From: JABSQH01 sp965230015
GTDB lineage: Bacteria > Actinomycetota > Acidimicrobiia > Acidimicrobiales > Ilumatobacteraceae
Assembly (NCBI GenBank): GCA_965230015.1
Contig: CBDDKF010000018.1
Location: 1 to 64,000, forward strand
DNA length: 64,000 nucleotides
Direction: 5' to 3'
The notes under the pieces were generated by a model. That model was given only the letters and a program-made list of their open reading frames with translations. It was not told where the DNA came from and searched no databases. The first letter of the stretch is position 1; the number at the start of each line of letters is the position of its first letter. The position numbers and the translations under genes were made by a program. This document shows, one piece after another, positions 8,466 to 16,724 of the stretch.

Positions 8466-9509
8466 GTGTTGTTGCTGACCGTGCGCGACCTGGCCCACCG
8501 GTGGGTGCGGTTCGTGGTGGTCAGCGTGCTGGGCGCGCTCGTGTTTGCGTTGCTGTTCGTGATGACCGGTCTGGTCGAGCAGTTCAACCTCGAGCCGGCC
8601 GACACCGTCGACGCGATCGGCGGCGACGGGTGGCTTCTGCCAGAGGGCCTGTCGGGTCCGTTCACCGCCACGGCGACGATGCCCACCACCACGCTCGACG
8701 AGCTGGTCGCCGCAGACTCGAGTGCGGTCGTCGCCGCGCGGACCACGATGGGTGGCGACGTCGAGGAACAAGAGGGCGTGTTGCTCGGAGCGGTGCCTGG
8801 CCAGCTCGGCGTGCCCCCGGCGAGCGATGGCCGGGCGATCGCTGCGTCGGGCGAGGCGATGGTCGACACCTCGACCGGCGCCGACGTCGGCGACGAGATC
8901 GAACTCGCCGGAGAGCCGTTCGCTGTGGTCGGGTTGACCAGCGATACGACGCTGCTCGCAGGCCTGCCGCTGGTAACCGTGTCGCTCGACGATGCCCAGC
9001 GGCTGGCGTTCGGGTCCGCCGGGGTCGTCAGCGGTGCGGTGGTGATGGGGCACGTCGAGTCGATCCCTGCCGGCACCGCGGTGATCGATGCCAACGACGT
9101 CACGGCAGCAACGCTCGAACCGCTCGAGGGCGCGATTTCGTCGATCGACCTCGTGCGTGGCCTGTTGTGGGTGCTCGCGGCGATCGTGATCGGTGCGGTT
9201 GTCTACCTCTCGGCGCTGGAACGGCAACGCGATTTCGCGGTGCTCAAGGCCGTTGGTACACCGAACCGGATGTTGCTCGGGAGTCTGGCGATCCAGGCCG
9301 TGGTGGTGGCGCTGGTCGCCGTGGGCTTGGGCATGGTGATCCAGCTGTTGTTGGCGCCGCGCTTTCCGCTGCGCGTGCGCGTGCCGGTCGATGCCTACTG
9401 GCAGCTGCCGGTGCTCGCCGTGGTGGTGGCGCTGATCGCCGGAGTGGTCGGGATGCGCAAGGTGGCGCGGGCCGATCCGGCCGAGGCCTTTGCCGGGGCG
9501 GGCGCATGA
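8466..9509 (+). CDS. FtsX/MacB-type ABC transporter permease
   Basis: 347 residues from GTG 8466, 30 bases after the patatin stop. One N-terminal helix (RFVVVSVLGALVFALLFVMTG), a periplasmic/extracellular domain of about 190 residues, then three C-terminal helices with the ERQRDFAVLKAVGTPNRML signature of FtsX permeases. This is the half-size MacB/LolE-like layout: these permeases couple cytosolic ATP hydrolysis to movements of the external domain and act on lipids, lipoproteins or peptides. It partners with the ATPase whose ATGA start overlaps its stop codon. The association with a phospholipase suggests a lipid substrate, which is inference only. Confidence 0.88.
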   Translation: MLLLTVRDLAHRWVRFVVVSVLGALVFALLFVMTGLVEQFNLEPADTVDAIGGDGWLLPEGLSGPFTATATMPTTTLDELVAADSSAVVAARTTMGGDVEEQEGVLLGAVPGQLGVPPASDGRAIAASGEAMVDTSTGADVGDEIELAGEPFAVVGLTSDTTLLAGLPLVTVSLDDAQRLAFGSAGVVSGAVVMGHVESIPAGTAVIDANDVTAATLEPLEGAISSIDLVRGLLWVLAAIVIGAVVYLSALERQRDFAVLKAVGTPNRMLLGSLAIQAVVVALVAVGLGMVIQLLLAPRFPLRVRVPVDAYWQLPVLAVVVALIAGVVGMRKVARADPAEAFAGAGA

Positions 9510-10489
9510 GCGCCGACGCCGCACCCGTGAGCGGTCCGCTGGTCGTCGACGACCTCACGGTCGAGTTCGTGCACGATGGCTACGCCATCCGCCCGCTCGA
9601 TCGGTTGTCGTTCAGCGTCGAGCCGGGGGAGATCGCCGTGCTCCTCGGTCCGTCGGGTTCGGGCAAAACCACCCTGCTGTCGTGTCTCGGCGGCATCCTC
9701 AGCCCGACCTCGGGCTCGATCCGGCTCGGCGATCTGGACGTGACCGGCCGTTCCTCCGGCGAGCTCGGCAACTATCGCCGATCGCAGGTCGGGTTCGTGT
9801 TCCAAGCGTTCAATCTGATCGCCTCGCTGACGGCACGTGAGAACGTGGCGATGCCGTTGTTGCTCAACGGGATGCGACGCGCAGATGCGTTCGCCCGAGC
9901 CGATGAGTTGCTCACCGAGGTCGGGTTGGCCGAGCGAGCCAGGCATCGGCCGGCGATGCTCTCGGGCGGCCAACAACAGAGGGTGGCCGTTGCCCGCGGC
10001 CTGGGCCGGCGGCCACCGCTGCTACTGGCCGACGAACCGACGGCCAGCCTCGATCACATCCAGGCCGAAGGCATCATTCGGCTGCTACGCAACCTGCGCG
10101 ACGCGGGACGGGTGATCGTGGTGTCGACCCACGATGCACGTCTCGTGCCGATCGCCGACACGATCGTGAAGATGGTCCCCGACGACCACAACGATGCCGA
10201 CGACGGCATGGCCGGCCAGAGGTCGCTCACCGCAGGCGAGTCGGTCTTCGAACAAGGCGATCGCGCCGACATGGTGTACACGATCATCTCGGGTGAGATC
10301 GCCATCGTGCGGGTCCTCGCCGACGGCGGCGAACGCGAACTGGCTCGCCTCGGACCCGGGCAGTACTTCGGCGAACTCGGGCCGTTCCTCGGGTTCCCCC
10401 GTTCGGCGTCGGCGCGCGCGGTGACCGACGTCGTGCTCGACGCCCACGTGCCTGCGACGTTTCGCGAACAGCTGCTCAGGCCAACGTGA
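9506..10489 (+). CDS. ABC transporter ATPase (LolD/MacB-like) fused to a cyclic-nucleotide-binding domain
   Basis: 327 residues; ATG 9506 overlaps the permease stop (ATGA). Residues about 10-225 are a complete LolD/MacB-class ATPase: Walker A GPSGSGKTT, Q-loop FVFQAFNL, signature LSGGQQQR, Walker B LLLADEPTASLD and the switch His in STHD. From about 232 a cNMP-binding domain follows (LTAGESVFEQGDRADMVY, then FGELGPFLGFPRSASA with the conserved Glu and Arg). A cNMP domain on an ABC ATPase is unusual and implies direct ligand control of transport. Since the operon's phospholipase carries two such domains, both activities are probably tuned by the same second messenger. No cyclase gene is in the window. 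Confidence 0.92.
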   Translation: MSADAAPVSGPLVVDDLTVEFVHDGYAIRPLDRLSFSVEPGEIAVLLGPSGSGKTTLLSCLGGILSPTSGSIRLGDLDVTGRSSGELGNYRRSQVGFVFQAFNLIASLTARENVAMPLLLNGMRRADAFARADELLTEVGLAERARHRPAMLSGGQQQRVAVARGLGRRPPLLLADEPTASLDHIQAEGIIRLLRNLRDAGRVIVVSTHDARLVPIADTIVKMVPDDHNDADDGMAGQRSLTAGESVFEQGDRADMVYTIISGEIAIVRVLADGGERELARLGPGQYFGELGPFLGFPRSASARAVTDVVLDAHVPATFREQLLRPT

Positions 10490-10518
10490 CCCGGTAGCGG
10501 AGCTCGATCGTGAGCCGG

Positions 10519-10545
10519 CGGGCACCCCCGATGACTCGGTGCCCG
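10519..10545. terminator. Putative bidirectional terminator hairpin
   Basis: GGGCACC (10520-10526) and GGTGCCC (10538-10544) form a seven-base stem, plus one closing C-G pair, in the 66-base gap between convergent genes. No U tract, which is common in high-GC actinobacteria. Confidence 0.4.
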
Positions 10546-10555
10546 GCGAGCTGGA

Positions 10556-12004
10556 TCAGCGTGGGTCGTGGGTGGCGGCCCAGGCCGCTTCGGCGGCGCC
10601 GAGATCGGTTGCCGGCTCGCCGTCGGCGATGTACTCCATCAGCATCGCCCGCCATGGGCCGTGCGCCTCGAGCTTGCCCAGGATGGCGCTGACGCCCCAC
10701 ACGACGCGATCGAGAATGACGAAGCTTGGCGGCATGTTGAGTCGCTCGATCACCTCGGCATGCGGGCCCTGCACGTCGAAGATCGTGCCGATCGTGTCGC
10801 GCATCCACTCGCGAGTGAAGGTGAACTCGTCGGTCACGTACGGCACGTAGGGACTCGACACGTAGCTGTAGACCAGCTCCGCGTCGAGGCCGTGGTCGGC
10901 CGGGAGGAACCGCGACGCCACCATCTCGGCCACCAGCCGGTCGGGATCGCGATCGACGATGATCGCTTCCATCGACGGCTTGAGCGTTTCCCACTCGCCC
11001 GGCGACCACCGCTTGACCAGGCCGTAGTCGAGGAAGGTCACGCTGCCGTCGTGGTGGAACTTGTAGTTGCCCGGGTGCGGATCACCGTTGAAGATGCCGT
11101 AGCGCATGATCGCGTTCTGGGCGAAGCGCCAGATCACCTCGGCCGCGTGCTGTTTGGTGGAGTCGGGTTCGGATCGGCGGAACTCGTCGAAGGTCATGCC
11201 GTCGACCCACTCGGTGGTCAGCACGTGCGGCGAGCACAGCTCCGGCACCAGCTTGGGGATGCGCACCCACGGGTGACCTTGGAAGCGCGCCTCGAACTCG
11301 GCGAGGTTGCCCGCCTCGATCGCATAGTCGAGTTCCTCGCGCATGCGATCGCGCAGCTCGTCGACGAGGCCCTTGGCGTCGAGCCCCTTGAGCATCATCG
11401 TGGAGAACATCGAGTACATCACCTCGGCGGCGTCGAGGTCGGTCTCGATCGCCTCGTGGACGCCGGGGTACTGCACCTTCACCGCGACGTCGCGGCCGTC
11501 GGGAGTGACCGCGCGGTGTACCTGGCCGATCGATGCGGCGGCCACGGGGAGGTCGCCCCAATCCAGGAACAGCCGCTCGGGCGGTGTCCCAAAGTCGTCA
11601 CGCACCACGCCGGCAGCCAAGCTCGGGGCCATCGGCGCAGCGTCGGCCTGCAGTGTGGCCAACGCCTCCTGTGCCTCGTCGGGCAACGCTTCGAAGATGA
11701 AGCTGACGAGCTGGCCGGCCTTCATCAGCACGCCCTTCATCTCGCCCAGCTCCTTGGCGACGTCTTCGGCGGTGCGGATGGCGAACTGCTCGTCGAGCTC
11801 GGCGCGTCGTTGTTCGGCACTGCCGATGCCCTTGAGACGCGAAACGGCGAAGCGTGTCGAGTTCCGTGCCGACAGCTTCCACACCCGTGCCGAGCGGGTG
11901 AACCGGTCGGTCAACGGCGACGCCTTGGCTCGCTGGGCCGCGGCAGCGAGCCCGGCGGCGAGCGCGGCGATCGAGGCGATGCCGGCAACGGCTTTGGTGC
12001 GCAT
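10556..12004 (-). CDS. ABC1/UbiB-family atypical protein kinase-like protein
   Basis: 482 residues from ATG 12004, whose first base is the last base of the upstream stop (TGATG). Family hallmarks are all visible: the KxGQ loop (MKAGQLVSF), the Ala-rich loop AAASIGQVH, the Lys in VAVKVQYPG, EELDY, the catalytic-loop NGDPHPGNY, and the metal-binding FLDYG. N-terminal residues about 5-25 form an Ala-rich hydrophobic helix that may anchor it to the membrane. UbiB/COQ8 proteins are ATPases that support isoprenoid-lipid (quinone) metabolism; in actinobacteria the substrate is not known. Last gene of the operon with the cysteine-less DksA-like protein and the kinase-like/flippase-like membrane protein, which also points to lipid work at the membrane. 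Confidence 0.9.
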   Translation of the reverse strand: MRTKAVAGIASIAALAAGLAAAAQRAKASPLTDRFTRSARVWKLSARNSTRFAVSRLKGIGSAEQRRAELDEQFAIRTAEDVAKELGEMKGVLMKAGQLVSFIFEALPDEAQEALATLQADAAPMAPSLAAGVVRDDFGTPPERLFLDWGDLPVAAASIGQVHRAVTPDGRDVAVKVQYPGVHEAIETDLDAAEVMYSMFSTMMLKGLDAKGLVDELRDRMREELDYAIEAGNLAEFEARFQGHPWVRIPKLVPELCSPHVLTTEWVDGMTFDEFRRSEPDSTKQHAAEVIWRFAQNAIMRYGIFNGDPHPGNYKFHHDGSVTFLDYGLVKRWSPGEWETLKPSMEAIIVDRDPDRLVAEMVASRFLPADHGLDAELVYSYVSSPYVPYVTDEFTFTREWMRDTIGTIFDVQGPHAEVIERLNMPPSFVILDRVVWGVSAILGKLEAHGPWRAMLMEYIADGEPATDLGAAEAAWAATHDPR

Positions 12005-12306
12005 CAGATCGAGTTCGACGCAGTATCGGACGGCGATGCGGCCGTGTCGCCGGCAGGGAGCGGATCGACGACTGGCGTCGACGAGTCGGCGCCACTCGGT
12101 GGAGTCGCCGCGGGCGCGACCGGCGAACGAGGTGGCGCTGGCGCAGCGGTGCGCGCGACGGGTGAACGGGCGAGCAACTCGTCGTCGAGTGGTGCGCCGG
12201 AGGCCTCGTCGGTCCAGTACGTGCCGTCGTCGAGACGGGTCAGGGCGCGCTCGACGTCGTCGAGGTCGGCGGCGATGGCGTCGAGGTCGACGTCGGGTTC
12301 GGCCAT
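12004..12306 (-). CDS. Small DksA/TraR-like protein lacking the zinc cysteines
   Basis: 100 residues, acidic N-terminus and a Pro/Ala/Ser-rich tail. The segment VERALTRLDDGTYWTDEASGAPLDDELLARSPVART matches the zinc-finger part of DksA/TraR proteins (ALxRLDxGTYGxCExCGxPIxxERLxALP), but the two first cysteines are replaced (TDEAS) and no later CxxC exists. It should therefore not bind zinc. Sits 21 bases after the flippase-like gene and overlaps the ABC1 kinase gene by one base, so all three are one transcript. Possible role: a degenerate RNA-polymerase secondary-channel factor, or a repurposed adaptor. Homology call is moderate; function unknown. Confidence 0.6.
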   Translation of the reverse strand: MAEPDVDLDAIAADLDDVERALTRLDDGTYWTDEASGAPLDDELLARSPVARTAAPAPPRSPVAPAATPPSGADSSTPVVDPLPAGDTAASPSDTASNSI

Positions 12307-12327
12307 GCTGCGAGCGTAGCGAGGCGC

Positions 12328-14757
12328 TCAGATGTACTGGCGCCGTTGCAACCAGACGAATGTCAGCCATCCCGGCAGAATCGGGATCCAGAACGTGGCG
12401 AAGCGGAACAGGAACACCGACGGCACGGCGATGTCGTTGCTCATCCCGGCGGCGACCAGTCCCGCGATCAGTGCCGCCTCGATCGCGCCGAGCCCCCCTG
12501 GTGTCGGCGCGAAGGTGGCAACCGTCAATCCGACCACGTACACCGCGCCGACGGCGGCGAACGACAGCCCGCCTCCGAACGCCTGGGTGGCGATGAACAA
12601 CGCCACGAGGTTGGCCATGGTCACCATCAGCGAGCCGCCGAAGAGCTCGGCGAGCTTGGCAGGACTGGTCAGCACGTCGCCCAGCCCGGACAGCGACCGC
12701 CGCACGATCGGCACGAGGCGATCGAGGATCACCCGCCGCGTGTACGGCAACACGAGCGCGATCGCGGCCAGCGCGCCCACCACACCGAGGCCGACCGCAA
12801 GGGCCGTCAGGTTTGGAAGGTCGATGCTGCCGAAGGCGTTCTGTCCGGCCCACACCACGAACACGGCGACCAGGCTGAGGTGCGTCGCAACCGCCACGAC
12901 CGCATTGAGGCCAACACCGCTTGCGGCGATCGCATGGTCGACGCCTTGTTTCTGCACGAGCCGAACGTTGAGCGCCAAGCTGCCCACTCCCGCAGGGGCC
13001 AGCTTGTTGGCAAACGACGTGGCCACCTGCGCGCCGAACGTCGGCAGCACTGCAAGACGATCGGGGACGCACCCGAGCATGGCGATGGTCAGGCCGACGT
13101 AGTTGACCAGCGTCAGGAGCAGCAGCAACGGGAACCATGCCCAGTTCGCTGTTTCGATCCGCGCGAACACCCCGGGCAGGTCGGTGAACTGCGGAATCAG
13201 CAGATACGTGGCAATCGCGAGGAACACCGCCGTCAAAAGGGTGCGTCGATTGATCCGCTCGATGCGCTCGAAGCGCACCTCGTCGATGTCACATGCGTCG
13301 GCCACCGCGGATTGCAGCTCGTCGAGCAAACCCGCGCGTTGTTTCAACGCTCCACGCGTGTCGGTGCCGAGCGCGCTCGGCTGCAGTCGGGGAAGCGCCC
13401 GGCCGAGCACGTCGGGACCGACGACGGCGATCGCCGCATCGACGCTGCGTTGCGCGCCCGCAGCCAGCGCAGTCGAGGCGAGCAGCTGGGCCACGTCGGC
13501 ATCGAGCAGCCGCTCGGGCACCGACAGCTCCGCAAAGTCGAAGTCGGTCAGCCATGGGAGCCCGTCGCGATCGACCACGATGTTCTGGCGGACGAGGTCG
13601 CGATGAGCGATGCGCCGGGAACGCAACAGCGCCAGCTGATGCCACACCTCGGTCAGCAGTTCCTCGGTGATCTCTTCCTCGGCCAGCGCGGAGAGGGGAC
13701 GACCGTCGATCTCGTCGGCCGCGATGGCGACGGCGTCGGAGCCGACAAGGGCGACAGCGCGCACCGCCGATACCCGGGCGCCGGCGCCGGCCGCGTAGAG
13801 GGCGACGAACGCTTCGTGTTCCGCGCCTCGCCGCAGCGACGAGAATGGGCGGAGGTCACCCGCATCGCGCAGCTTCACGTAGCGATAGCCGCGATACAGC
13901 AGGTCGGCAGCACGATCACCGAGCCCGAGCACCTTGACGAACAGCCCGCGGCCGTCGCGATCGGTGCCCACCAGCACTGTGGCGTGCGAGTCGATCGACG
14001 CTTCGTGCAACCGGTCGACGATCAACCCGTTGTCGGCGAGCGCTGTGGTCAGCGCGGCCATGGTCGGACGTCGATTCGGTCGACCGAAGGCCAACAGCAC
14101 CGCGGCGCCGACCGTGGCGCCGAGTGGCACGGTGATGATCAGATCTGCGGGGAGATGCGCGACGACGGCGAAGCGCAGCAGGATGGTCACCGCGAGCGCG
14201 ATCGCCCCAGCTCGCCTCCACGGCCGAGTGACGAACGGTCCGAACACGATGAAGACGGCCGTCAGCTGGGCGAAGCTCTGCAAGGTGGCGTCGTTCAGCG
14301 TGGTGACGCCAGCCCGATCGTCGAGTTCGCCGATCAGCACCTCCGACTCTGGTCGATCGAGCAGGGCCAGCGTGGCGGCCATCGCGAAGTACGCGACGGC
14401 CGATGCCGTGATCGAGTAGCCGAACAGCCGGTAGCGCTTGCGCCGCAATGGGATGACGATCAGCGCCAGGCCGGTGATCATCGACAGCCAGACGATCAAT
14501 CCTTCGATCACCCGCTCGACGGTGGGCGTCAGCACGGTGAACGCCTCGATGATCCGCTCCTCGGCGGCCAGCACCTCGGACTGGAACGCGGCCGTGAGCG
14601 TGACGGCGATGGCGGTGATCGAGCCGAAGACGAGGAGCCGCAGCAGGTCGCTGGGCGAGCGGACGTAGCCGCTGGTGACCTCCTCCGTGGTGCCGCTGCC
14701 GGTGCGGTCGGAGGCGGCCTCGTCGCCCATCGCGCCGACCGGCGCCGCCCCCGTCAT
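12328..14757 (-). CDS. Polytopic membrane protein with kinase-like domain and LPG-synthase/UPF0104 flippase-like domain
   Basis: 809 residues. The N-terminal third (about 38-240) has several membrane helices ending in AHLPADLIITVPLGATVGAAV, a weak echo of PAP2 phosphatases. The middle (about 255-430) is a soluble protein-kinase-like fold with IAHRDLVRQNIVVDRDGLPWLTDFDFAEL cut by both expected motifs: HRD...N catalytic loop and a DFD metal site. The last 300 residues are the eight-helix 'lysylphosphatidylglycerol synthase TM region' (UPF0104), with NKLAPAGVGSLALNVRL and the FAPTPGGLGAIEAAL signature. Such domains flip or modify lipids in MprF. The fusion looks like a lipid-processing machine controlled or energised by a kinase-like module. 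First gene of the minus-strand operon; a near-consensus -10 (TAACAC) lies seven bases before the ATG. Confidence 0.8.
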   Translation of the reverse strand: MTGAAPVGAMGDEAASDRTGSGTTEEVTSGYVRSPSDLLRLLVFGSITAIAVTLTAAFQSEVLAAEERIIEAFTVLTPTVERVIEGLIVWLSMITGLALIVIPLRRKRYRLFGYSITASAVAYFAMAATLALLDRPESEVLIGELDDRAGVTTLNDATLQSFAQLTAVFIVFGPFVTRPWRRAGAIALAVTILLRFAVVAHLPADLIITVPLGATVGAAVLLAFGRPNRRPTMAALTTALADNGLIVDRLHEASIDSHATVLVGTDRDGRGLFVKVLGLGDRAADLLYRGYRYVKLRDAGDLRPFSSLRRGAEHEAFVALYAAGAGARVSAVRAVALVGSDAVAIAADEIDGRPLSALAEEEITEELLTEVWHQLALLRSRRIAHRDLVRQNIVVDRDGLPWLTDFDFAELSVPERLLDADVAQLLASTALAAGAQRSVDAAIAVVGPDVLGRALPRLQPSALGTDTRGALKQRAGLLDELQSAVADACDIDEVRFERIERINRRTLLTAVFLAIATYLLIPQFTDLPGVFARIETANWAWFPLLLLLTLVNYVGLTIAMLGCVPDRLAVLPTFGAQVATSFANKLAPAGVGSLALNVRLVQKQGVDHAIAASGVGLNAVVAVATHLSLVAVFVVWAGQNAFGSIDLPNLTALAVGLGVVGALAAIALVLPYTRRVILDRLVPIVRRSLSGLGDVLTSPAKLAELFGGSLMVTMANLVALFIATQAFGGGLSFAAVGAVYVVGLTVATFAPTPGGLGAIEAALIAGLVAAGMSNDIAVPSVFLFRFATFWIPILPGWLTFVWLQRRQYI

Positions 14758-14874
14758 GCACTACGTGTTACACGATCGCGCTGTCGACGGCGGTGAGTGG
14801 CGGTGCCGCAGCCGGCTCGCCGTGACGTGACCAAGGTCCCCATCGGTCCGCGAGCACGACGTCGTCGGCGGTTC

Positions 14875-14880
14875 TACTGT
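14875..14880 (+). promoter_or_regulatory. -10 element TACTGT, upstream of the sugar importer operon
   Basis: TACTGT matches TANNNT. Seven bases later (14888) is an in-frame GTG, so the transcript would start at or next to that codon. This favours GTG 14888 over GTG 14879 as the translation start and a leaderless mRNA. Confidence 0.45.
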
Positions 14881-15826
14881 GAGCGCCGTGACGCTCGACC
14901 AGGAGGCGATGCGCAGACGACATCGTGCCCGTCGCTGGCGTCAATTGCCGGTTGCCCTGGCGATGCTGGCCCCGTCGCTGGCGATCCTCGGGATCTTCGT
15001 GCTCTACCCGCTCGGACGGGCGGTGTGGCTGGGGCAGCAGCGGTGCAACGACTTCGGCGAGAACTGCCAGTCGCAGGGATTCGGCCAGTACGTCGATCTG
15101 TTCCGTTCGACCGAGTTCCAGAACGCGCTGTGGGTCACGGCCAAGTTCGCCCTGCTCAGCGTGCCCGCCGGATTGGTACTCGGTGTCGGTCTCGCCGTGC
15201 TCGCCGACCGCTACCTGCGCGGCATCGGGGTGTTTCGTGCCATCTTCTCCTCGACGGTGGCCACGTCGGTCGCCGTCGCCAGCTTGATGTGGCTGTTTCT
15301 CTTGCAACCATCGGTCGGCGCGCTGGCCAATGTGGGGTGGTTCCAGTCGCTGTTCCCGTCGGTGAAGAACCCGGGATGGCTGCAGGACCCCGGCACCGCG
15401 TTGACGGCGGTGGCCGCGTCGAGCGTGTGGGCCGGGTTGGGATTCACGTTCATCCTCGTCACTGCCGGACTGCAGTCGATACCTCGCGATCTCTACGAGG
15501 CGGCGGCCGTCGATGGCGCCGGCGGTGTTCGGCGCTTCTGGTCGATCACCATCCCGATGCTCGGGCCGACGCTGCTGTTCGTGCTGATCGTGTTGACCAC
15601 ACGAGCCTTCCAGACCTACGGCGAGATCGACCTCCTCACCGGCGGCGGCCCGCAGCCATTCGATTCGACCACCACCATCACCTACTTCGTCTACGGCAAC
15701 AACTCGCCGATCAGACGCGACGTCGGATTGCAGGCGGCATCGGCGGTGCTGTTGTTCGTGGTGCTCTTGGCGCTGTCGCTGTTGCAGCTGCGGGGCATCG
15801 GCCGAAGGGTGCACTATGGCGACTGA
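14879..15826 (+). CDS. ABC sugar/glycerophosphodiester importer permease, UgpA/MalF-type
   Basis: 315 residues (312 if GTG 14888 is used). Six predicted membrane helices, the first at about residues 28-50 (LAMLAPSLAILGIFVLYPLG), and the EAA-loop LYEAAAVDGAGGVRRFWSITIPML that docks onto the ATPase. This is a binding-protein-dependent transport permease of the carbohydrate uptake-1 family. It overlaps the second permease by 11 bases and is followed by the binding protein gene. No ATPase gene is in the operon, so it must share a multitasking MsmK/UgpC-type subunit encoded elsewhere. Divergent from the flippase-like gene across 121 bases. Confidence 0.9.
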   Translation: MSAVTLDQEAMRRRHRARRWRQLPVALAMLAPSLAILGIFVLYPLGRAVWLGQQRCNDFGENCQSQGFGQYVDLFRSTEFQNALWVTAKFALLSVPAGLVLGVGLAVLADRYLRGIGVFRAIFSSTVATSVAVASLMWLFLLQPSVGALANVGWFQSLFPSVKNPGWLQDPGTALTAVAASSVWAGLGFTFILVTAGLQSIPRDLYEAAAVDGAGGVRRFWSITIPMLGPTLLFVLIVLTTRAFQTYGEIDLLTGGGPQPFDSTTTITYFVYGNNSPIRRDVGLQAASAVLLFVVLLALSLLQLRGIGRRVHYGD

Positions 15827-16724
15827 GCTCACCGACCGTGAGGCGATCGGACAACCCCGCGACGACGTGTCGTTGCGCTCGCGTCCGCGTCACGCCGGCG
15901 GCTTCGACGCGCCACGCGGCGCGCGCAAAGTCGCCCGGTACGCGCTGTTGCTGGTGGTGGCGTTCATCGTGCTGTTCCCGATCTATACGACGGTGATCGC
16001 CGCGTTGAAGCCCGGCGATGCGGTACTGCAGGATCCTCTCGTCCCTGGTCCGTTCACCCTCGATGTGCTGGGCGACGCCTGGACGTCGGGTCGCCTCGGT
16101 CGGTACATCTTCAACTCGTTGGTGGTGGCGATGATCGTCACGGTGTGTCAGATCGTGACGTCGGTGCTCGCCGCATATGCCTTCGCCCTCCTCGACTTTC
16201 CCGGTCGGAACCTGCTGTTCGTCGTGTTCCTGGCGACGTTGTTGGTGCCGCTCGAAGCGACGCTCGTCGTCAACTTGCAAACCGTCGACTCGCTCGGCTG
16301 GCTCAACAGCTACCAGGGTCTTGCGGCGCCGTTCTTGGCCACCGCGTTCGGCGTGTTCTTGATGCGTCAGGTGTTCCTCCAGCTGCCGCCCGACCTGCGC
16401 GACGCGGCGCGCATCGACGGCGTTGGGCATGTCGGGTTCCTGCGCCACATCGCCGTGCCGCTCGTGCGCCCGACCATTGGCGCGCTGGCGCTGTTCGCCT
16501 TCCTCGGAACGTGGAATCAGTACCTGTGGCCGAACCTGGTCGTCAACGAGGCCGACATGAACACCGTGCAGAGCGGGTTGCGCCTGCTCGCCAACTCCAG
16601 CCTCGACCAACCGAATCTCGTGATGGCCGGCACGGTCATCGCGGCAATCCCCGTGGCGGCTGCCCTCCTGTTGTTCCAGCGCCAACTGGTTCGAGGGCTC
16701 ACCGCCGGTGCAGTGAAAGGATGA
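15816..16724 (+). CDS. ABC sugar/glycerophosphodiester importer permease, UgpE/MalG-type
   Basis: 302 residues starting ATG 15816, inside the end of the preceding permease gene. After a 35-residue polar N-terminus it has six helices, beginning YALLLVVAFIVLFPIYTTVIAAL, and an EAA loop LRDAARIDGVGHVGFLRHIAVPL. The FLGTWNQYLWPNLV segment is typical of MalG/UgpE proteins. Forms the heterodimeric channel with its neighbour. Its stop overlaps the ATG of the binding protein gene (ATGA at 16721-16724), so stoichiometric expression is expected. Confidence 0.92.
   Translation: MATELTDREAIGQPRDDVSLRSRPRHAGGFDAPRGARKVARYALLLVVAFIVLFPIYTTVIAALKPGDAVLQDPLVPGPFTLDVLGDAWTSGRLGRYIFNSLVVAMIVTVCQIVTSVLAAYAFALLDFPGRNLLFVVFLATLLVPLEATLVVNLQTVDSLGWLNSYQGLAAPFLATAFGVFLMRQVFLQLPPDLRDAARIDGVGHVGFLRHIAVPLVRPTIGALALFAFLGTWNQYLWPNLVVNEADMNTVQSGLRLLANSSLDQPNLVMAGTVIAAIPVAAALLLFQRQLVRGLTAGAVKG

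Noticed and set aside
8501..9505. Upstream extension of the ABC ATPase frame
   Set aside because: Lies inside the permease gene in another frame; the ATGA overlap at 9506 and the start of the ATPase domain support ATG 9506.
12005..13138. 5' extension of the ABC1 kinase frame
   Set aside because: Overlaps the flippase-like gene and the DksA-like gene in another frame; the kinase family N-terminus fits ATG 12004.
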